DNA of 64,000 nt from positions 62,001 to 126,000 of the forward strand of contig NZ_VOIW01000004.1 of assembly GCF_009659625.1 (NCBI RefSeq), in the 5' to 3' direction. The stretch's first letter is position 1. Each line of letters starts with the position of its first letter. Of the stretch, positions 20,421-29,160 are shown one piece after another. The notes under the pieces were generated by a model that saw nothing but the letters and a program-made list of their open reading frames with translations, was not told the DNA's origin and did no database searches. The stretch is from Pseudomonas haemolytica (GTDB lineage: Bacteria > Pseudomonadota > Gammaproteobacteria > Pseudomonadales > Pseudomonadaceae). Made by a program: the position numbers and the translations under genes.

Positions 20421-21702
20421 CGGTGTTGCTCCGTGGGCGAGCGCGCAGCAAGGCGCCCGCCGCTTCAATGGAAAGAGTGCGCGCGTGCAGCCGGCCGAAA
20501 CCTGGTTGGGCTGCGTCGCGAAAATAGAGGTCGTAGTGGCCGGGGCTGACCGCCAGCAAGGTGGCCGGTGCGGTGTGCGCAGCGGCGCAGGAGCGCGGGC
20601 AGCCGGACAGGTGCACTTCAACACCAGGTTGCAGGGCGGCCAGTTGCACCGCGTCGGCCTTGGTATCGGCCAGGCCTTTGCCGCAGCCACTGGAGCCAGT
20701 GCAGGCGATCATACGGGCCAGGGGTTGGTCGATTGAGCAGAGAAAGCCCAATTGCGCCAAGCGTTCGGTCACGGTGCCAGGGCGTTCAATATTGGGCAGC
20801 AGTACGCCCTGCCAGGGCGTGAAGCGTAATGTCCCGTCGCCGTACTCGCTGGCCAGTTGCGCGGCACCCTTGAGCATCAGCGGATCCAGGCGGCCCAATG
20901 GCGCGACTGCCGCGACGTAGAACTGATTTTTCTGCGGTTGTGGATAACTTCCCAGGTGCAGCAACGCGCCGCTGGCCGGGCGTTGGAAACCCTCCACCGG
21001 CAGCAGCGGCAGGCTGAGGCGGCTCAGTAAGTTATCCACAGCCAGATGGCGCATGCGCGTTTGCTCGGGCGTCGCCAGGTCGAGAAAGGCTTCCAGCACC
21101 GCCACCATCAGTGCATGGCCCTGCTCCAACGGCACTGCTGCCACGGGCGCATCCAGCCCCGGGCAGCCGGCCAGGCCGAATGCCAACAGCGTCTGGCCAT
21201 TGCGTATAAACGCCGACAGCCACAGGTCATGGTGATGCTCAAGCATCGCCAGGGCTTCACCGCCATCCAGCTGTATCGCGAACTTGGCCGACAGTTCGTG
21301 GAACCGCGTATGGTTTTGCAAGGTGGCGAGAATCTGCGCGGCCAGCGGGCGGGTGTCGAACCCCATCTGTGGGTCGATACCGGCGCTGGGGCTGAGCATC
21401 AGGTTGCGTACGTCGTCACCGGCAGCGTTGCTCGGGCCAAGGCCCGCGGCCAGCAGCATGGCGATCAAGGCCTCCTGCTCGGCGCCGATCCCGCGGATCT
21501 GCAGGTTGGCGCGGTTGGTCGCCTCGATCACCCCACCTGCGTAGGCCTGGGCCGCGTCTGCCACGGCATGGGCCTGGGCGGCGCTGATCGAACCGCCAGC
21601 CAATTTGATCCGGCAAATGCCGCCGTCCAACGCCTGGACAATACGCAGCAACCCCGGACAAGCCGAGGGGCGCAAGGTATTCACAGCGGGCGTTGGGTTC
21701 AC
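20413..21702 (-). CDS. cobG: Precorrin-3B synthase
   Basis: Iron-sulfur monooxygenase converting precorrin-3A to precorrin-3B, the oxygen-dependent step of the aerobic pathway. Sulfite/nitrite-reductase-like ferredoxin domains carry the [4Fe-4S]/siroheme cysteine pattern: CTGSSGC (Cx5C) and GCPRSC (Cx3C) in the C-terminal half. The start is uncertain: I chose GTG 21702 (429 residues); ATG 21759 (448 residues) and GTG 21681 are alternatives, and none has a strong ribosome site. First gene of cobGHIJ, divergent from cobL. Confidence 0.92.
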   Translation of the reverse strand: MNPTPAVNTLRPSACPGLLRIVQALDGGICRIKLAGGSISAAQAHAVADAAQAYAGGVIEATNRANLQIRGIGAEQEALIAMLLAAGLGPSNAAGDDVRNLMLSPSAGIDPQMGFDTRPLAAQILATLQNHTRFHELSAKFAIQLDGGEALAMLEHHHDLWLSAFIRNGQTLLAFGLAGCPGLDAPVAAVPLEQGHALMVAVLEAFLDLATPEQTRMRHLAVDNLLSRLSLPLLPVEGFQRPASGALLHLGSYPQPQKNQFYVAAVAPLGRLDPLMLKGAAQLASEYGDGTLRFTPWQGVLLPNIERPGTVTERLAQLGFLCSIDQPLARMIACTGSSGCGKGLADTKADAVQLAALQPGVEVHLSGCPRSCAAAHTAPATLLAVSPGHYDLYFRDAAQPGFGRLHARTLSIEAAGALLRARPRSNTDD

Positions 21703-21797
21703 GGGGCTACCGGTTGACGGGTAAAGGCGCGGTATTATGCCTGCTTTGTCCGGCGGCATGAAAAGCCTGCCCGTCGGATGTCGTTCAAGGAATTCAT

Positions 21798-23003
21798 ATG
21801 TCGCCCTGGCTGACGGTTGTAGGCATTGGTGAAGACGGCTTCAAGGGCCTGGGCAGGAATGCCCGGCATGCACTGCTGCGCGCCTCGCGGATTATAGGCG
21901 GGCAGCGCCAGTTGGACCTGTTGCCGGTGTGTATTCGTGGCGAGCGCCAGGTGTGGCCGAGCCCGTTTTCCCTGGAGCCGGTGTTGTCCCGGCGTGGTAC
22001 GCCTGTGTGCGTGCTGGCCAGTGGCGACCCGATGTTTTATGGCGTGGGCGCCAGCCTGGCGCGGCAGGTGGCAGCGCAAGAACTGCTGATTTTGCCTGCG
22101 CCTTCGTCGGTGTCGTTGGCAGCGGCACGCTTGGGCTGGCCGTTGCAGGAGGTGGTGACCTTATCAGTGGTGGCCCGGCCGTTGGCGGCGCTGAATGCAC
22201 ACCTTGCCAGTGGTGTGCGTTTGCTGGTGTTGAGTAATGACGGCAGCAGCCCGGCTTCGATTGCCTCGCTATTGGTTGAGTCCGGGTTTGGACCCAGCCG
22301 GTTGACCGTGTTTGAACACCTGGGCGGCGAATACGAACGGCGTATCGACGGGCTGGCGCAGTCGTGGGAACACGCTTCGGTGGCCGATTTGAACCTCATC
22401 GCCATCGACTGCGTGGCGGATACCGATACACCACGTCTGTCGCGCCTCGCCGGCCTGCCCGACTCGGCCTTCAAGCACGACGGCCAACTGACCAAGCGCG
22501 ATGTGCGCGCCATGACCCTCGCCCGCCTCGCACCGATGCCAGGCCAATTGCTATGGGACGTGGGTGCGGGCAGCGGTTCCATCGGCATCGAATGGATGCG
22601 TACTCATCCGAGTTGTCGCGCCCTGGCGATTGAAGCCGACCCAGGCCGCCAAAGCCTGATCGAACACAACCGCGACGCCCTCGGCGTGCCCGGCCTGCAA
22701 TTGATTCGCGGCACCGCCCCGCAAGCCTTGAACGGGCTCGAAGCCCCAGACGCCATCTTCATCGGCGGCGGCGTCACCCGTGAAGGCGTACTCGACACCT
22801 GCTGGCAACACCTGCGCCCCGGCGGCCGCCTCGTCGCCAACGCCGTGACCCTGCAAAGCGAAATGACCTTGATGAACTGGCGCGCCGAGCATGGCGGCGA
22901 ACTGACGCGTATCCATGTGGCGCAGGCGCAACCGTTGGGCGAGTTCGATACCTGGCGCCAGGCGTTGCCGATCACGTTGCTGGAAGTGATCAAGCCGTTA
23001 TGA
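21798..23003 (+). CDS. cobL: Precorrin-6Y C5,15-methyltransferase (decarboxylating), CbiE-CbiT fusion
   Basis: Methylates C5 and C15 and decarboxylates precorrin-6B, giving precorrin-8X. 401 residues in two enzymes: an N-terminal CbiE-type methylase ([37 protein letters not shown]) and a C-terminal CbiT Rossmann methyltransferase ([26 protein letters not shown]). ATG 21798 is preceded by AAGGAATT. It overlaps cobK by 4 bases (ATGA). Divergent from cobG across about 95 bases that must hold both promoters. Confidence 0.97.
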   Translation: MSPWLTVVGIGEDGFKGLGRNARHALLRASRIIGGQRQLDLLPVCIRGERQVWPSPFSLEPVLSRRGTPVCVLASGDPMFYGVGASLARQVAAQELLILPAPSSVSLAAARLGWPLQEVVTLSVVARPLAALNAHLASGVRLLVLSNDGSSPASIASLLVESGFGPSRLTVFEHLGGEYERRIDGLAQSWEHASVADLNLIAIDCVADTDTPRLSRLAGLPDSAFKHDGQLTKRDVRAMTLARLAPMPGQLLWDVGAGSGSIGIEWMRTHPSCRALAIEADPGRQSLIEHNRDALGVPGLQLIRGTAPQALNGLEAPDAIFIGGGVTREGVLDTCWQHLRPGGRLVANAVTLQSEMTLMNWRAEHGGELTRIHVAQAQPLGEFDTWRQALPITLLEVIKPL

Positions 23004-23719
23004 AGAGGATTCTGCTGCTGGGTGGCGTGACCGAAGCGCTGGCGATTGCCCGAACCTTGGGGCCGGAACATATCTACAGTCTGGCCGGTGTGGGTCGTGT
23101 GCCCACCGACCTCACCTGCCAGGTGCGTGTCGGAGGCTACGGTGGTTACGAAGGGCTGGCGCAGTTTGTTCGTGATGAGCGCATCAGCCTGATCCTCGAT
23201 GCCACGCATCCGTATGCGGCGCAGATCAGCCACAACGCGGCCCTGGCTGCAAAGGTGTGCGGTGTGCCGTGCTGGGCATTGCGACGTCCGGCGTGGCAGC
23301 CGCAGGCGAGCGATGATTGGCGGGAAGTGTCTGACTGGGCCGAGTTGATCGAAGCGCTCAAACCCTTCAAGCGTCCCTTGTTCACCTTGGGCCGCGAACC
23401 CTTGCAGCATCTCGATGAGATCCCCGCCGAGCAGTTCTGGACCTTGCGTGCACTGGACGTTTATCCGGGGAATGAGCGGTGTGAAGTGATAGGCGCGCGT
23501 GGGCCGTTTCTGATCGAGGACGAGCGGGCGTTATTCGAACGGCGCGGGATTGATGTGCTGATCAGCAAGAACAGTGGCAGCACCGCCACCGAACCTAAGC
23601 TGGAAGTGGCGCGTGAGCGTGGGGTGCCGGTGTTGGTGTTGAAGCGGCCGGTGCTGGCGGCGGTGGATCGGGAGTTCACAGCAGTGTCAGCGGTGCTACA
23701 GGCAATCACTATTCTCTAG
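23000..23719 (+). CDS. cobK: Precorrin-6A reductase
   Basis: NADPH-dependent reduction of precorrin-6A to precorrin-6B, the step before CobL. 239 residues. N-terminal [17 protein letters not shown] is the nucleotide-binding start; [14 protein letters not shown] and [15 protein letters not shown] are strong family signatures. Translationally coupled to cobL. A REP-like hairpin follows the stop within 40 bases. Confidence 0.96.
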   Translation: MKRILLLGGVTEALAIARTLGPEHIYSLAGVGRVPTDLTCQVRVGGYGGYEGLAQFVRDERISLILDATHPYAAQISHNAALAAKVCGVPCWALRRPAWQPQASDDWREVSDWAELIEALKPFKRPLFTLGREPLQHLDEIPAEQFWTLRALDVYPGNERCEVIGARGPFLIEDERALFERRGIDVLISKNSGSTATEPKLEVARERGVPVLVLKRPVLAAVDREFTAVSAVLQAITIL

Positions 23720-23736
23720 ACACCAGTTATCCTATG

Positions 23737-23759
23737 TGTGGGGCTTGCTCGCCCCCACA
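23737..23759. repeat. Solitary REP-like palindrome
   Basis: TGTGGGG and CCCCACA arms around a CTTGCTCG loop region. A single short palindrome related to but shorter than the paired REPs elsewhere; it could end the cobLK transcript. Confidence 0.7.
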
Positions 23760-23866
23760 GCTTGACCTGCGCTGCGTTGCAGATCGGCACCCACTCAATT
23801 CCCCGTCTATCCTCAAACCCAGCACTGCGACACCAAACCACACCGCCCCTTTTTACTTCTCCCCCC

Positions 23867-23893
23867 CGATCAGGCTAAATACCCACCTGATCG
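23867..23893. promoter_or_regulatory. Inverted repeat upstream of the copper module
   Basis: CGATCAGG (23867-23874) and CCTGATCG (23886-23893) are perfect 8-bp arms with an 11-base spacer, 23 bases before the first gene of the module. The position suits a repressor operator or 5'-UTR hairpin. No regulator is identified. Confidence 0.5.
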
Positions 23894-23916
23894 ATTAACC
23901 CTACGGATTATCCGCC

Positions 23917-24309
23917 ATGGCCCGTCAACGCTTTGCAATTGCCTGGATCGCCTGCCTTGCAGTGTTGTTCAATGCGTTTGCCATGCCGTTGGCCAGTGCG
24001 ATGCAGCAATCCCAGGACCCGGTGCAGCAATTGCTGTGGGGCAGTTTCTGTTCTTCCAATGGCGCCAGCCTGAAAGCCATTGCCCTGGGTAAGCTGGATA
24101 TTCCGGCACCGCAAGACGATCACTCGGCCATGCAGCATTGCTGGTGTTGCTCGGGCTCGGCGCCGTTGGTGGCGCTGCCGGGGCATGTGCCGCAGTTGTA
24201 TGTGACGCGGTTCGATGCGGTGCAAAGCCTGCCTTCACCTTCATTGCAAAATCCCACCCCGCGCCAGCAATGGCCGAGCCTTAACCCCCGCGCCTCTCCG
24301 ACGGTCTGA
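23917..24309 (+). CDS. DUF2946 domain protein, first gene of copper module
   Basis: 130 residues. An N-terminal hydrophobic signal or anchor (WIACLAVLFNAFAMPLASA) indicates export. The middle carries a cysteine cluster, HCWCCSG, just after an HS-M segment, suggesting metal binding. DUF2946 proteins have no assigned biochemical function. The neighbours are a PCu(A)C copper chaperone, a second DUF2946 protein and an OprC-type copper receptor, all on this strand, so a copper-related periplasmic role is inferred. A perfect inverted repeat lies directly upstream. Confidence 0.85.
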   Translation: MARQRFAIAWIACLAVLFNAFAMPLASAMQQSQDPVQQLLWGSFCSSNGASLKAIALGKLDIPAPQDDHSAMQHCWCCSGSAPLVALPGHVPQLYVTRFDAVQSLPSPSLQNPTPRQQWPSLNPRASPTV

Positions 24310-24356
24310 TTTTCTTCGCAAGTGAACTGCGTTTAGAACCGTTCTGGAGAACTGCC

Positions 24357-24839
24357 ATGCTTAAATCTTCCCTGCTTCTGGCTGCGTTGTTGCTGCCGGT
24401 GTTCAGTGCTGCCAATGCCGATGACTACAAGGCCGGCGACTTGCTGGTGAGCAACCCCTGGTCCCAGGAGTTGCCGCCGAATGCGCCGACCGTCGCGGCG
24501 TACTTCGTGATTCATAACACTGGGGCTACCCCGGATCGTCTGCTGAGTGTCGAGACGCCGGTGGCAGACAAGGCCGAGCTGCATGAGCATGTGATGCAGG
24601 GCGACCTGATGAAGATGCAGCAAGTGCCCAGCGTGGCCGTACCCGCCAAGGGTGACCTGACCTTCGCACCGATGGCTTATCACGTGATGCTGCTGGGCCT
24701 TAAAGACCGCAGTCTGTTGGCTGATGGCAAGCAGTTCCCACTGACCCTGACCTTCGAGAAAGCCGGCAAGGTCGAGGTAGAAGTATCGGTGCAGAAAGCG
24801 CCGCCGACGGCCGGCCACGAGCATATGCACGCCCAGTAA
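24357..24839 (+). CDS. Periplasmic copper chaperone PCu(A)C
   Basis: Exported Cu(I) chaperone of the type that supplies the CuA centre of cytochrome oxidase. 160 residues: signal peptide to about residue 21 (cleavage near SAANA-DD), then a cupredoxin-like domain with the exact family motif H-x10-M-x21-HxM formed by His76, Met87, His109 and Met111. The C-terminus is His/Met-rich (GHEHMHAQ). It starts 47 bases after the first DUF2946 gene and ends 9 bases before the second, so co-transcription is very likely. A start with GGAG upstream supports ATG 24357. Confidence 0.95.
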   Translation: MLKSSLLLAALLLPVFSAANADDYKAGDLLVSNPWSQELPPNAPTVAAYFVIHNTGATPDRLLSVETPVADKAELHEHVMQGDLMKMQQVPSVAVPAKGDLTFAPMAYHVMLLGLKDRSLLADGKQFPLTLTFEKAGKVEVEVSVQKAPPTAGHEHMHAQ

Positions 24840-24848
24840 GCCAAACCG

Positions 24849-25241
24849 ATGGGCGCCCCTCGCGCCAGGTTGTCTCCGCACCGTCGCCTGATGCGCGGCA
24901 GTTGGATCAGCCTGTTCGCCATGCTGATGATTTTTATCGGTCCGCTGATTTCCCAAGCGATGCCGATGGATCACCACGCCGGTATGTCCATGGACATGCC
25001 CAGCTGCCATGGTGAACAAACGCAACACAGCAAAGCTCCCGACGAGCACCACGTGCTCTGGGAAAAATGCGGTTATTGCAGCCTGCTCTTCAGTTGCCCC
25101 GCACTGCCCGGCAGCGTGTCCTACGTCAGCCTCGGCACCCCGCCGCCGGCCAATGCCCTCACACCCGCCACCCGCCTGGGGCATGCCCGGCAGAGCATCT
25201 TCCCTGGCGCCCGCAGCCGTGCACCACCCATCGCTTCGTAA
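24849..25241 (+). CDS. Second DUF2946 domain protein
   Basis: 130 residues with an N-terminal membrane/signal segment (WISLFAMLMIFIGPLISQA). It is followed by a Met/His-rich stretch (MPMDHHAGMSMDMPSCHG) and cysteine pairs CGYCSLLFSC. These are plausible Cu(I)/Cu(II) ligands. ATG 24849 lies 9 bases after the chaperone gene; ATG 24891 (MRGSW) is a possible shorter start. Role unknown; the ligand-rich sequence and the receptor gene downstream suggest periplasmic copper capture or hand-over. Confidence 0.85.
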   Translation: MGAPRARLSPHRRLMRGSWISLFAMLMIFIGPLISQAMPMDHHAGMSMDMPSCHGEQTQHSKAPDEHHVLWEKCGYCSLLFSCPALPGSVSYVSLGTPPPANALTPATRLGHARQSIFPGARSRAPPIAS

Positions 25242-25334
25242 GCACCCCACACCTTTACTTCACCCCGGCCGACTTTAGACAGACAGCCGCAGGCTGCTGG
25301 CCGTGTTGTTTACGATTGATTGATGGAATTTTTC

Positions 25335-27395
25335 ATGTCCAGGTTTTCTGCTGACACCCGTTTAGGCTGTACCCCCGTGCTCGCCGTTCTGTGTGGTGCC
25401 TTGTTGGCGCCCCACGCGCAGGCTGAGGATCACGAATTGAGCCCCACGGTGATCACCGCGATTGCCCCCAGCTCACCGCTGACGGTCATCACCAACCCCA
25501 AAGACCCACGCCAACCGGTGCCCGCCAGCGATGGCGGTGACTACCTCAAAACCATCCCCGGCTTCGCCCTGGTGCGCAACGGCGGCACCAATGGCGACCC
25601 GGTGCTGCGCGGCATGTTCGGCTCACGCCTGAATATCCTCACCAACGGCAGCATGATGCTCGGCGCTTGCCCGGGACGGATGGATGCGCCCACCTCGTAC
25701 ATCTCGCCGGAAACCTACGACAAGCTGACCGTGATCAAAGGCCCGCAAACCGTGCTCTGGGGCCCGGGTGCGTCAGCCGGCACCATCCTGTTCGACCGTG
25801 AACCCGAGCAATTCGGCGAGTTGGGCACGCGGGTCAACGCCAGTGTATTGGCCGGCTCCAACGGGCGCTTCGACAAGGTCATCGACGCCGCTGCCGGTGG
25901 GTCATTGGGCTACGTGCGGGTGATCGGTAACCAGGCTCATGCCGACGACTACAAGGACGGCAACAACAAGACGGTCGCCTCGCGCTACGACAAATGGAAC
26001 GGCGATGTCGCCGTAGGCTTCACCCCCGACGCCGACACCCTGCTGGAACTCACCGCAGGCCGTGGCGATGGCGAAGCACGCTACGCCGGGCGCGGTATGG
26101 ACGGCTCGCAGTTCCTGCGCGAAAGCCTGGGCCTGCGTTTCGAGAAGTCCAATATCGGCGAGGTGTTGGACAAGGTCGAAGCCCAGGTCTACTACAACTA
26201 CGCCGACCATGTGATGGACAACTACAGCCTGCGCGTCCCCTCGGGCACCGGCATGATGGCCGGGCCGATGGCTTCCAATGTCGACCGCCGCACCCTCGGC
26301 GCACGCATCAAGGCAACCTGGCGCTGGGCCGATGTGCAACTGATCGGCGGCCTGGATGCACAGACCAACGAGCACCGCGCGCGCAGCAGCATGGGCATCG
26401 ACACCTACAAGGACCTGCCGCGCAACAAGGACGCCAACTTCCACAACTACGGTGTGTTTGGCGAATTGACCTGGTACGCCGCCGACAATGACCGCCTGAT
26501 CACCGGTGCGCGCCTGGACCGCGCCTCGGCCAAGGACTTCCGCCAACGCACGGGCTCGGGAATGATGTCCCGCCCGAACCCGACCGCCGACAATACCCGC
26601 GCCGACACCTTGCCCTCGGGCTTTGTGCGCTACGAGCACGACCTGGCAGACACGCCCACCACCCTCTATGCGGGCCTGGGCCACGCGGAACGTTTCCCGG
26701 ATTACTGGGAACTGTTTTCCCCCAACACCGGCGCGGTTGGCTCGGTGAACGCCTTCGACGGTGTGAAGCCTGAGAAAACCACCCAGCTCGACTTTGGCGC
26801 GCAATACAAAACGGCCGACATGGAAGCCTGGGCTTCGGGGTACATCGGCCAGGTGCGCGACTTCATCCTGTTTGACTACAGGCCCGGCATGATGGGCACC
26901 ACCTCCCAGGCGCGCAATGTCGACGCACGCATCATGGGCGGCGAATTGGGCGCGGCCTACAAGCTGACACAGAACTGGAAAGCCGATGCCAGCCTCGCCT
27001 ACGCCTGGGGCAAGAACAGCAGCGATGGCAAGGCCCTGCCGCAGATGCCGCCGCTGGATGCACGTTTCGGCCTGACCTACAGCGAAGACGATTGGAGTGC
27101 CGGCGCCTTGTGGCGCGTGGTGGCGGCGCAACACCGCATCGACCCGAACAAGGGCAACGTGGTCGGCAAAGACTACGACAAGAGCGGTGGCTTCGGCGTG
27201 TTCTCGCTGAACGCGGCGTACCGCATCAATAAAAACTTCAAGGTCAGCACTGGCGTCGACAACCTGTTCGGCAAGGCCTACGCCGAACACTTGAACCTGG
27301 CCGGTAACGCCGGGTTCGGCTACCCGGCCAATGACCCGCAGGCCATCAAGGAGCCCGGTCGAACCCTCTGGACCAAAGTCGATATGAGCTTCTAA
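25335..27395 (+). CDS. oprC: TonB-dependent copper receptor, OprC family
   Basis: Outer-membrane channel for copper. 686 residues from ATG 25335 (GGAA upstream; TTG 25320 and ATG 25323 are alternatives). Signal peptide, plug domain (DPVLRGMFGSRLNILTNG, LTVIKGPQTVLWGPGASAGT), then a 22-strand-type barrel ending in aromatic WTKVDMSF. The copper site described for P. aeruginosa OprC, CxxxM plus HxM, is present as CPGRM (Cys112, Met116) and HVM (His292, Met294); the 180-residue separation equals that in PAO1 (143 to 323, recalled). Gene context supports copper uptake. Confidence 0.95.
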   Translation: MSRFSADTRLGCTPVLAVLCGALLAPHAQAEDHELSPTVITAIAPSSPLTVITNPKDPRQPVPASDGGDYLKTIPGFALVRNGGTNGDPVLRGMFGSRLNILTNGSMMLGACPGRMDAPTSYISPETYDKLTVIKGPQTVLWGPGASAGTILFDREPEQFGELGTRVNASVLAGSNGRFDKVIDAAAGGSLGYVRVIGNQAHADDYKDGNNKTVASRYDKWNGDVAVGFTPDADTLLELTAGRGDGEARYAGRGMDGSQFLRESLGLRFEKSNIGEVLDKVEAQVYYNYADHVMDNYSLRVPSGTGMMAGPMASNVDRRTLGARIKATWRWADVQLIGGLDAQTNEHRARSSMGIDTYKDLPRNKDANFHNYGVFGELTWYAADNDRLITGARLDRASAKDFRQRTGSGMMSRPNPTADNTRADTLPSGFVRYEHDLADTPTTLYAGLGHAERFPDYWELFSPNTGAVGSVNAFDGVKPEKTTQLDFGAQYKTADMEAWASGYIGQVRDFILFDYRPGMMGTTSQARNVDARIMGGELGAAYKLTQNWKADASLAYAWGKNSSDGKALPQMPPLDARFGLTYSEDDWSAGALWRVVAAQHRIDPNKGNVVGKDYDKSGGFGVFSLNAAYRINKNFKVSTGVDNLFGKAYAEHLNLAGNAGFGYPANDPQAIKEPGRTLWTKVDMSF

Positions 27396-27399
27396 AAGC

Positions 27400-27490
27400 A
27401 TCGGGAGCAAGCCCCCTCCCACATTTGATCGGGTTCACATATTTTGATGTGTGAACACATTCAATGTGGGAGGGGGCTTGCTCCCGATGG
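27400..27490. repeat. REPIN 4, opposite arm order, with inner hairpin
   Basis: Here the arms are reversed relative to most copies (GGGAGCAAGCCCCCTCCCAC first). The spacer holds a second inverted repeat, GTTCACA (27433-27439) and TGTGAAC (27450-27456). It begins right after the oprC stop. Confidence 0.95.
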
Positions 27491-27534
27491 CGGTGTAACT
27501 GGTCCAGAAAAACTAAAGCCTTGCGGAGCACCTG

Positions 27535-28914
27535 ATGACTACTCAAAAAGTTTCCTTCTACAACCTGGCCTGGCGCTGGCACTTCTACGCCGGGCTCTTC
27601 GTCGCCCCTTTCATGGTGCTGCTGGCCCTGACCGGCATCATCTACCTGTTCAAACCCCAGCTCGACCCGTTGATGTACGCCGACCTGCTCACGGTGCCCG
27701 CCGCCGAGCACGCGCTGAGCGCCGACGAGCAACTGCAACGGGCCAAGGCCGCTTACCCCCAGGCCGCGATCAGCAAATACCTGCCCCCGGTCGACGCCAC
27801 CAGCAGCGCACAGTTCGTCATGCAAAAGGACGGGCGCGAAGTCACGCTATTCGTCGACCCCTATCGCGGCACCGTGCTCGGCGAACAGGACGCGAAATAC
27901 AACCTGCAAGCCATCGTCCGCGCCCTGCATGGAGAGCTGATGATCGGCACCCTGGGTGATCGCCTGATCGAACTCGCCGCCGGCTGGGGCGTGATGCTGG
28001 TGGTGTCTGGGCTGTACCTGTGGTGGCCGCGTGGCAAGTCATCGGCGGGTGTGCTGTGGCCGCGTTTGAATAGCCGTGGCCGGCTGTTCTGGCGCGACTT
28101 GCATGCCGTCGCCGGTTTCTGGGGCGCGGCCTTTTTGCTGGTGATGCTGCTCAGCGGCATGACCTGGACCGGCTTCTGGGGCAAGCAATACGCCGAGCTG
28201 TGGAACACCTTTCCGGCAGCGATGTGGACCAATGTGCCGCAGTCCGACCAGCAGGCGCGCATGCTCAATACGGCCAGCCAGCAAACCGTGCCCTGGGCTC
28301 TGGAAAACACGCCGATGCCGATGTCCGGTGACCATGCCGAACACATGAACCATGGCGCCATGCACGCGGGCCCTGCCGCGCCGACCGTGCGCCTGCAACA
28401 GGTGGTCGAACTGGCCCACGCACGCAAGGTCGAGCCCGGCTACAGCATCACCTTCCCCACCACCGCCACCGGCGTGTTCACCGTTGCCGTGTTCGCCAAC
28501 GACCCCCGCAACGACGCCACCCTGCATGTGGACCAGTACACCGGCAAGGTTCTCGCCGATGTGCGCTGGGAACACTACAACGCCGTCGCCCGCGCCACCG
28601 AAACCGGAGTGATGTTGCATGAGGGCAAGATGTTCGGCTGGGTCAACCAACTGATCGTGCTGCTGATCTGCTTGATGATCCTGCTCAGTGCGGTCAGCGG
28701 CGTGGTGATCTGGTGGAAGCGTCGGCCACAGGGTGGGCTGGGTGTGCCGCCGCTGCGCCATGACGTGCCGAAGTGGAAAACCGCGATGGTGATCATGCTG
28801 GGGTTAGCGATTATTTTCCCGTTGGTGGGGGCCTCCCTGATTGTGGTCGGTTGCCTGGATGGCGCTTGGTCATTCTGGCGCAACAAAAGAGCAGCGCCGT
28901 ACTGCGAGGAGTAA
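27535..28914 (+). CDS. PepSY-associated transmembrane protein
   Basis: 459 residues with an N-terminal helix (WHFYAGLFVAPFMVLLALTGIIYLF, about 15-39) that starts WRWHFYAG as in this family. Two PepSY segments are exposed outside, and further helices lie near 140-165, 195-215, 370-395 and the C-terminus. A His/Met-rich stretch (PMPMSGDHAEHMNHGAMHAG) sits in the large periplasmic loop. Such proteins often accompany siderophore or metal TonB receptors, perhaps as reductases; following oprC, a role in copper handling in the inner membrane is inferred. GGAG precedes ATG 27535. Confidence 0.88.
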   Translation: MTTQKVSFYNLAWRWHFYAGLFVAPFMVLLALTGIIYLFKPQLDPLMYADLLTVPAAEHALSADEQLQRAKAAYPQAAISKYLPPVDATSSAQFVMQKDGREVTLFVDPYRGTVLGEQDAKYNLQAIVRALHGELMIGTLGDRLIELAAGWGVMLVVSGLYLWWPRGKSSAGVLWPRLNSRGRLFWRDLHAVAGFWGAAFLLVMLLSGMTWTGFWGKQYAELWNTFPAAMWTNVPQSDQQARMLNTASQQTVPWALENTPMPMSGDHAEHMNHGAMHAGPAAPTVRLQQVVELAHARKVEPGYSITFPTTATGVFTVAVFANDPRNDATLHVDQYTGKVLADVRWEHYNAVARATETGVMLHEGKMFGWVNQLIVLLICLMILLSAVSGVVIWWKRRPQGGLGVPPLRHDVPKWKTAMVIMLGLAIIFPLVGASLIVVGCLDGAWSFWRNKRAAPYCEE

Positions 28915-29090
28915 GCAGTACGCGCGTGCTGAGCGATTGGCGGGCTGTTTTTATCGGCCTGATGCGCAAGCCTTAAGCGCGCCCCGTTGTAGCGCACAGC
29001 CACGCACCTGGCACCTCGACCTGCCTTTTCCTGGTGCGCCGCCCCCTTACAGCCGCGGGCGGAGCGACCATTTCATGCCTTTTTCCGACT

Positions 29091-29106
29091 CGGCACAGCG
29101 CTTGCA
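29091..29106 (+). promoter_or_regulatory. Sigma-54 promoter of urtA
   Basis: CGGCACAGCGCTTGCA fits the -24/-12 consensus TGGCAC-N5-TTGCA with only the first base different and the exact GG-N10-GC spacing. It lies 55 bases before the urtA start. Half-sites GCACC (29004-29008) and GGTGC (29033-29037), 55-90 bases upstream, are weak candidates for NtrC binding. This predicts nitrogen-limitation control. Confidence 0.85.
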
Positions 29107-29160
29107 ATCACCTCCTCAACTTGCCCCTCATAACAGTGCTGAGTTCACGGAGATCACACC

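Noticed and set aside
20939..21040. TTATCCACA sequences inside cobG (20939-20947, 21032-21040) and inside the epimerase gene (54449-54457)
   Set aside because: They are isolated or paired only within coding sequence, without an AT-rich gene-free region, so I treat them as chance or codon-driven.
21703..21797. Cobalamin riboswitch between cobG and cobL
   Set aside because: Only about 95 bases are available and no B12-box-like sequence or the needed stems were visible.
29009..29025. A second sigma-54-like site, TGGCACCTCGACCTGC
   Set aside because: The GG-to-GC spacing is 11 instead of 10 bases and the -12 element is poor; the site at 29091 is far better.
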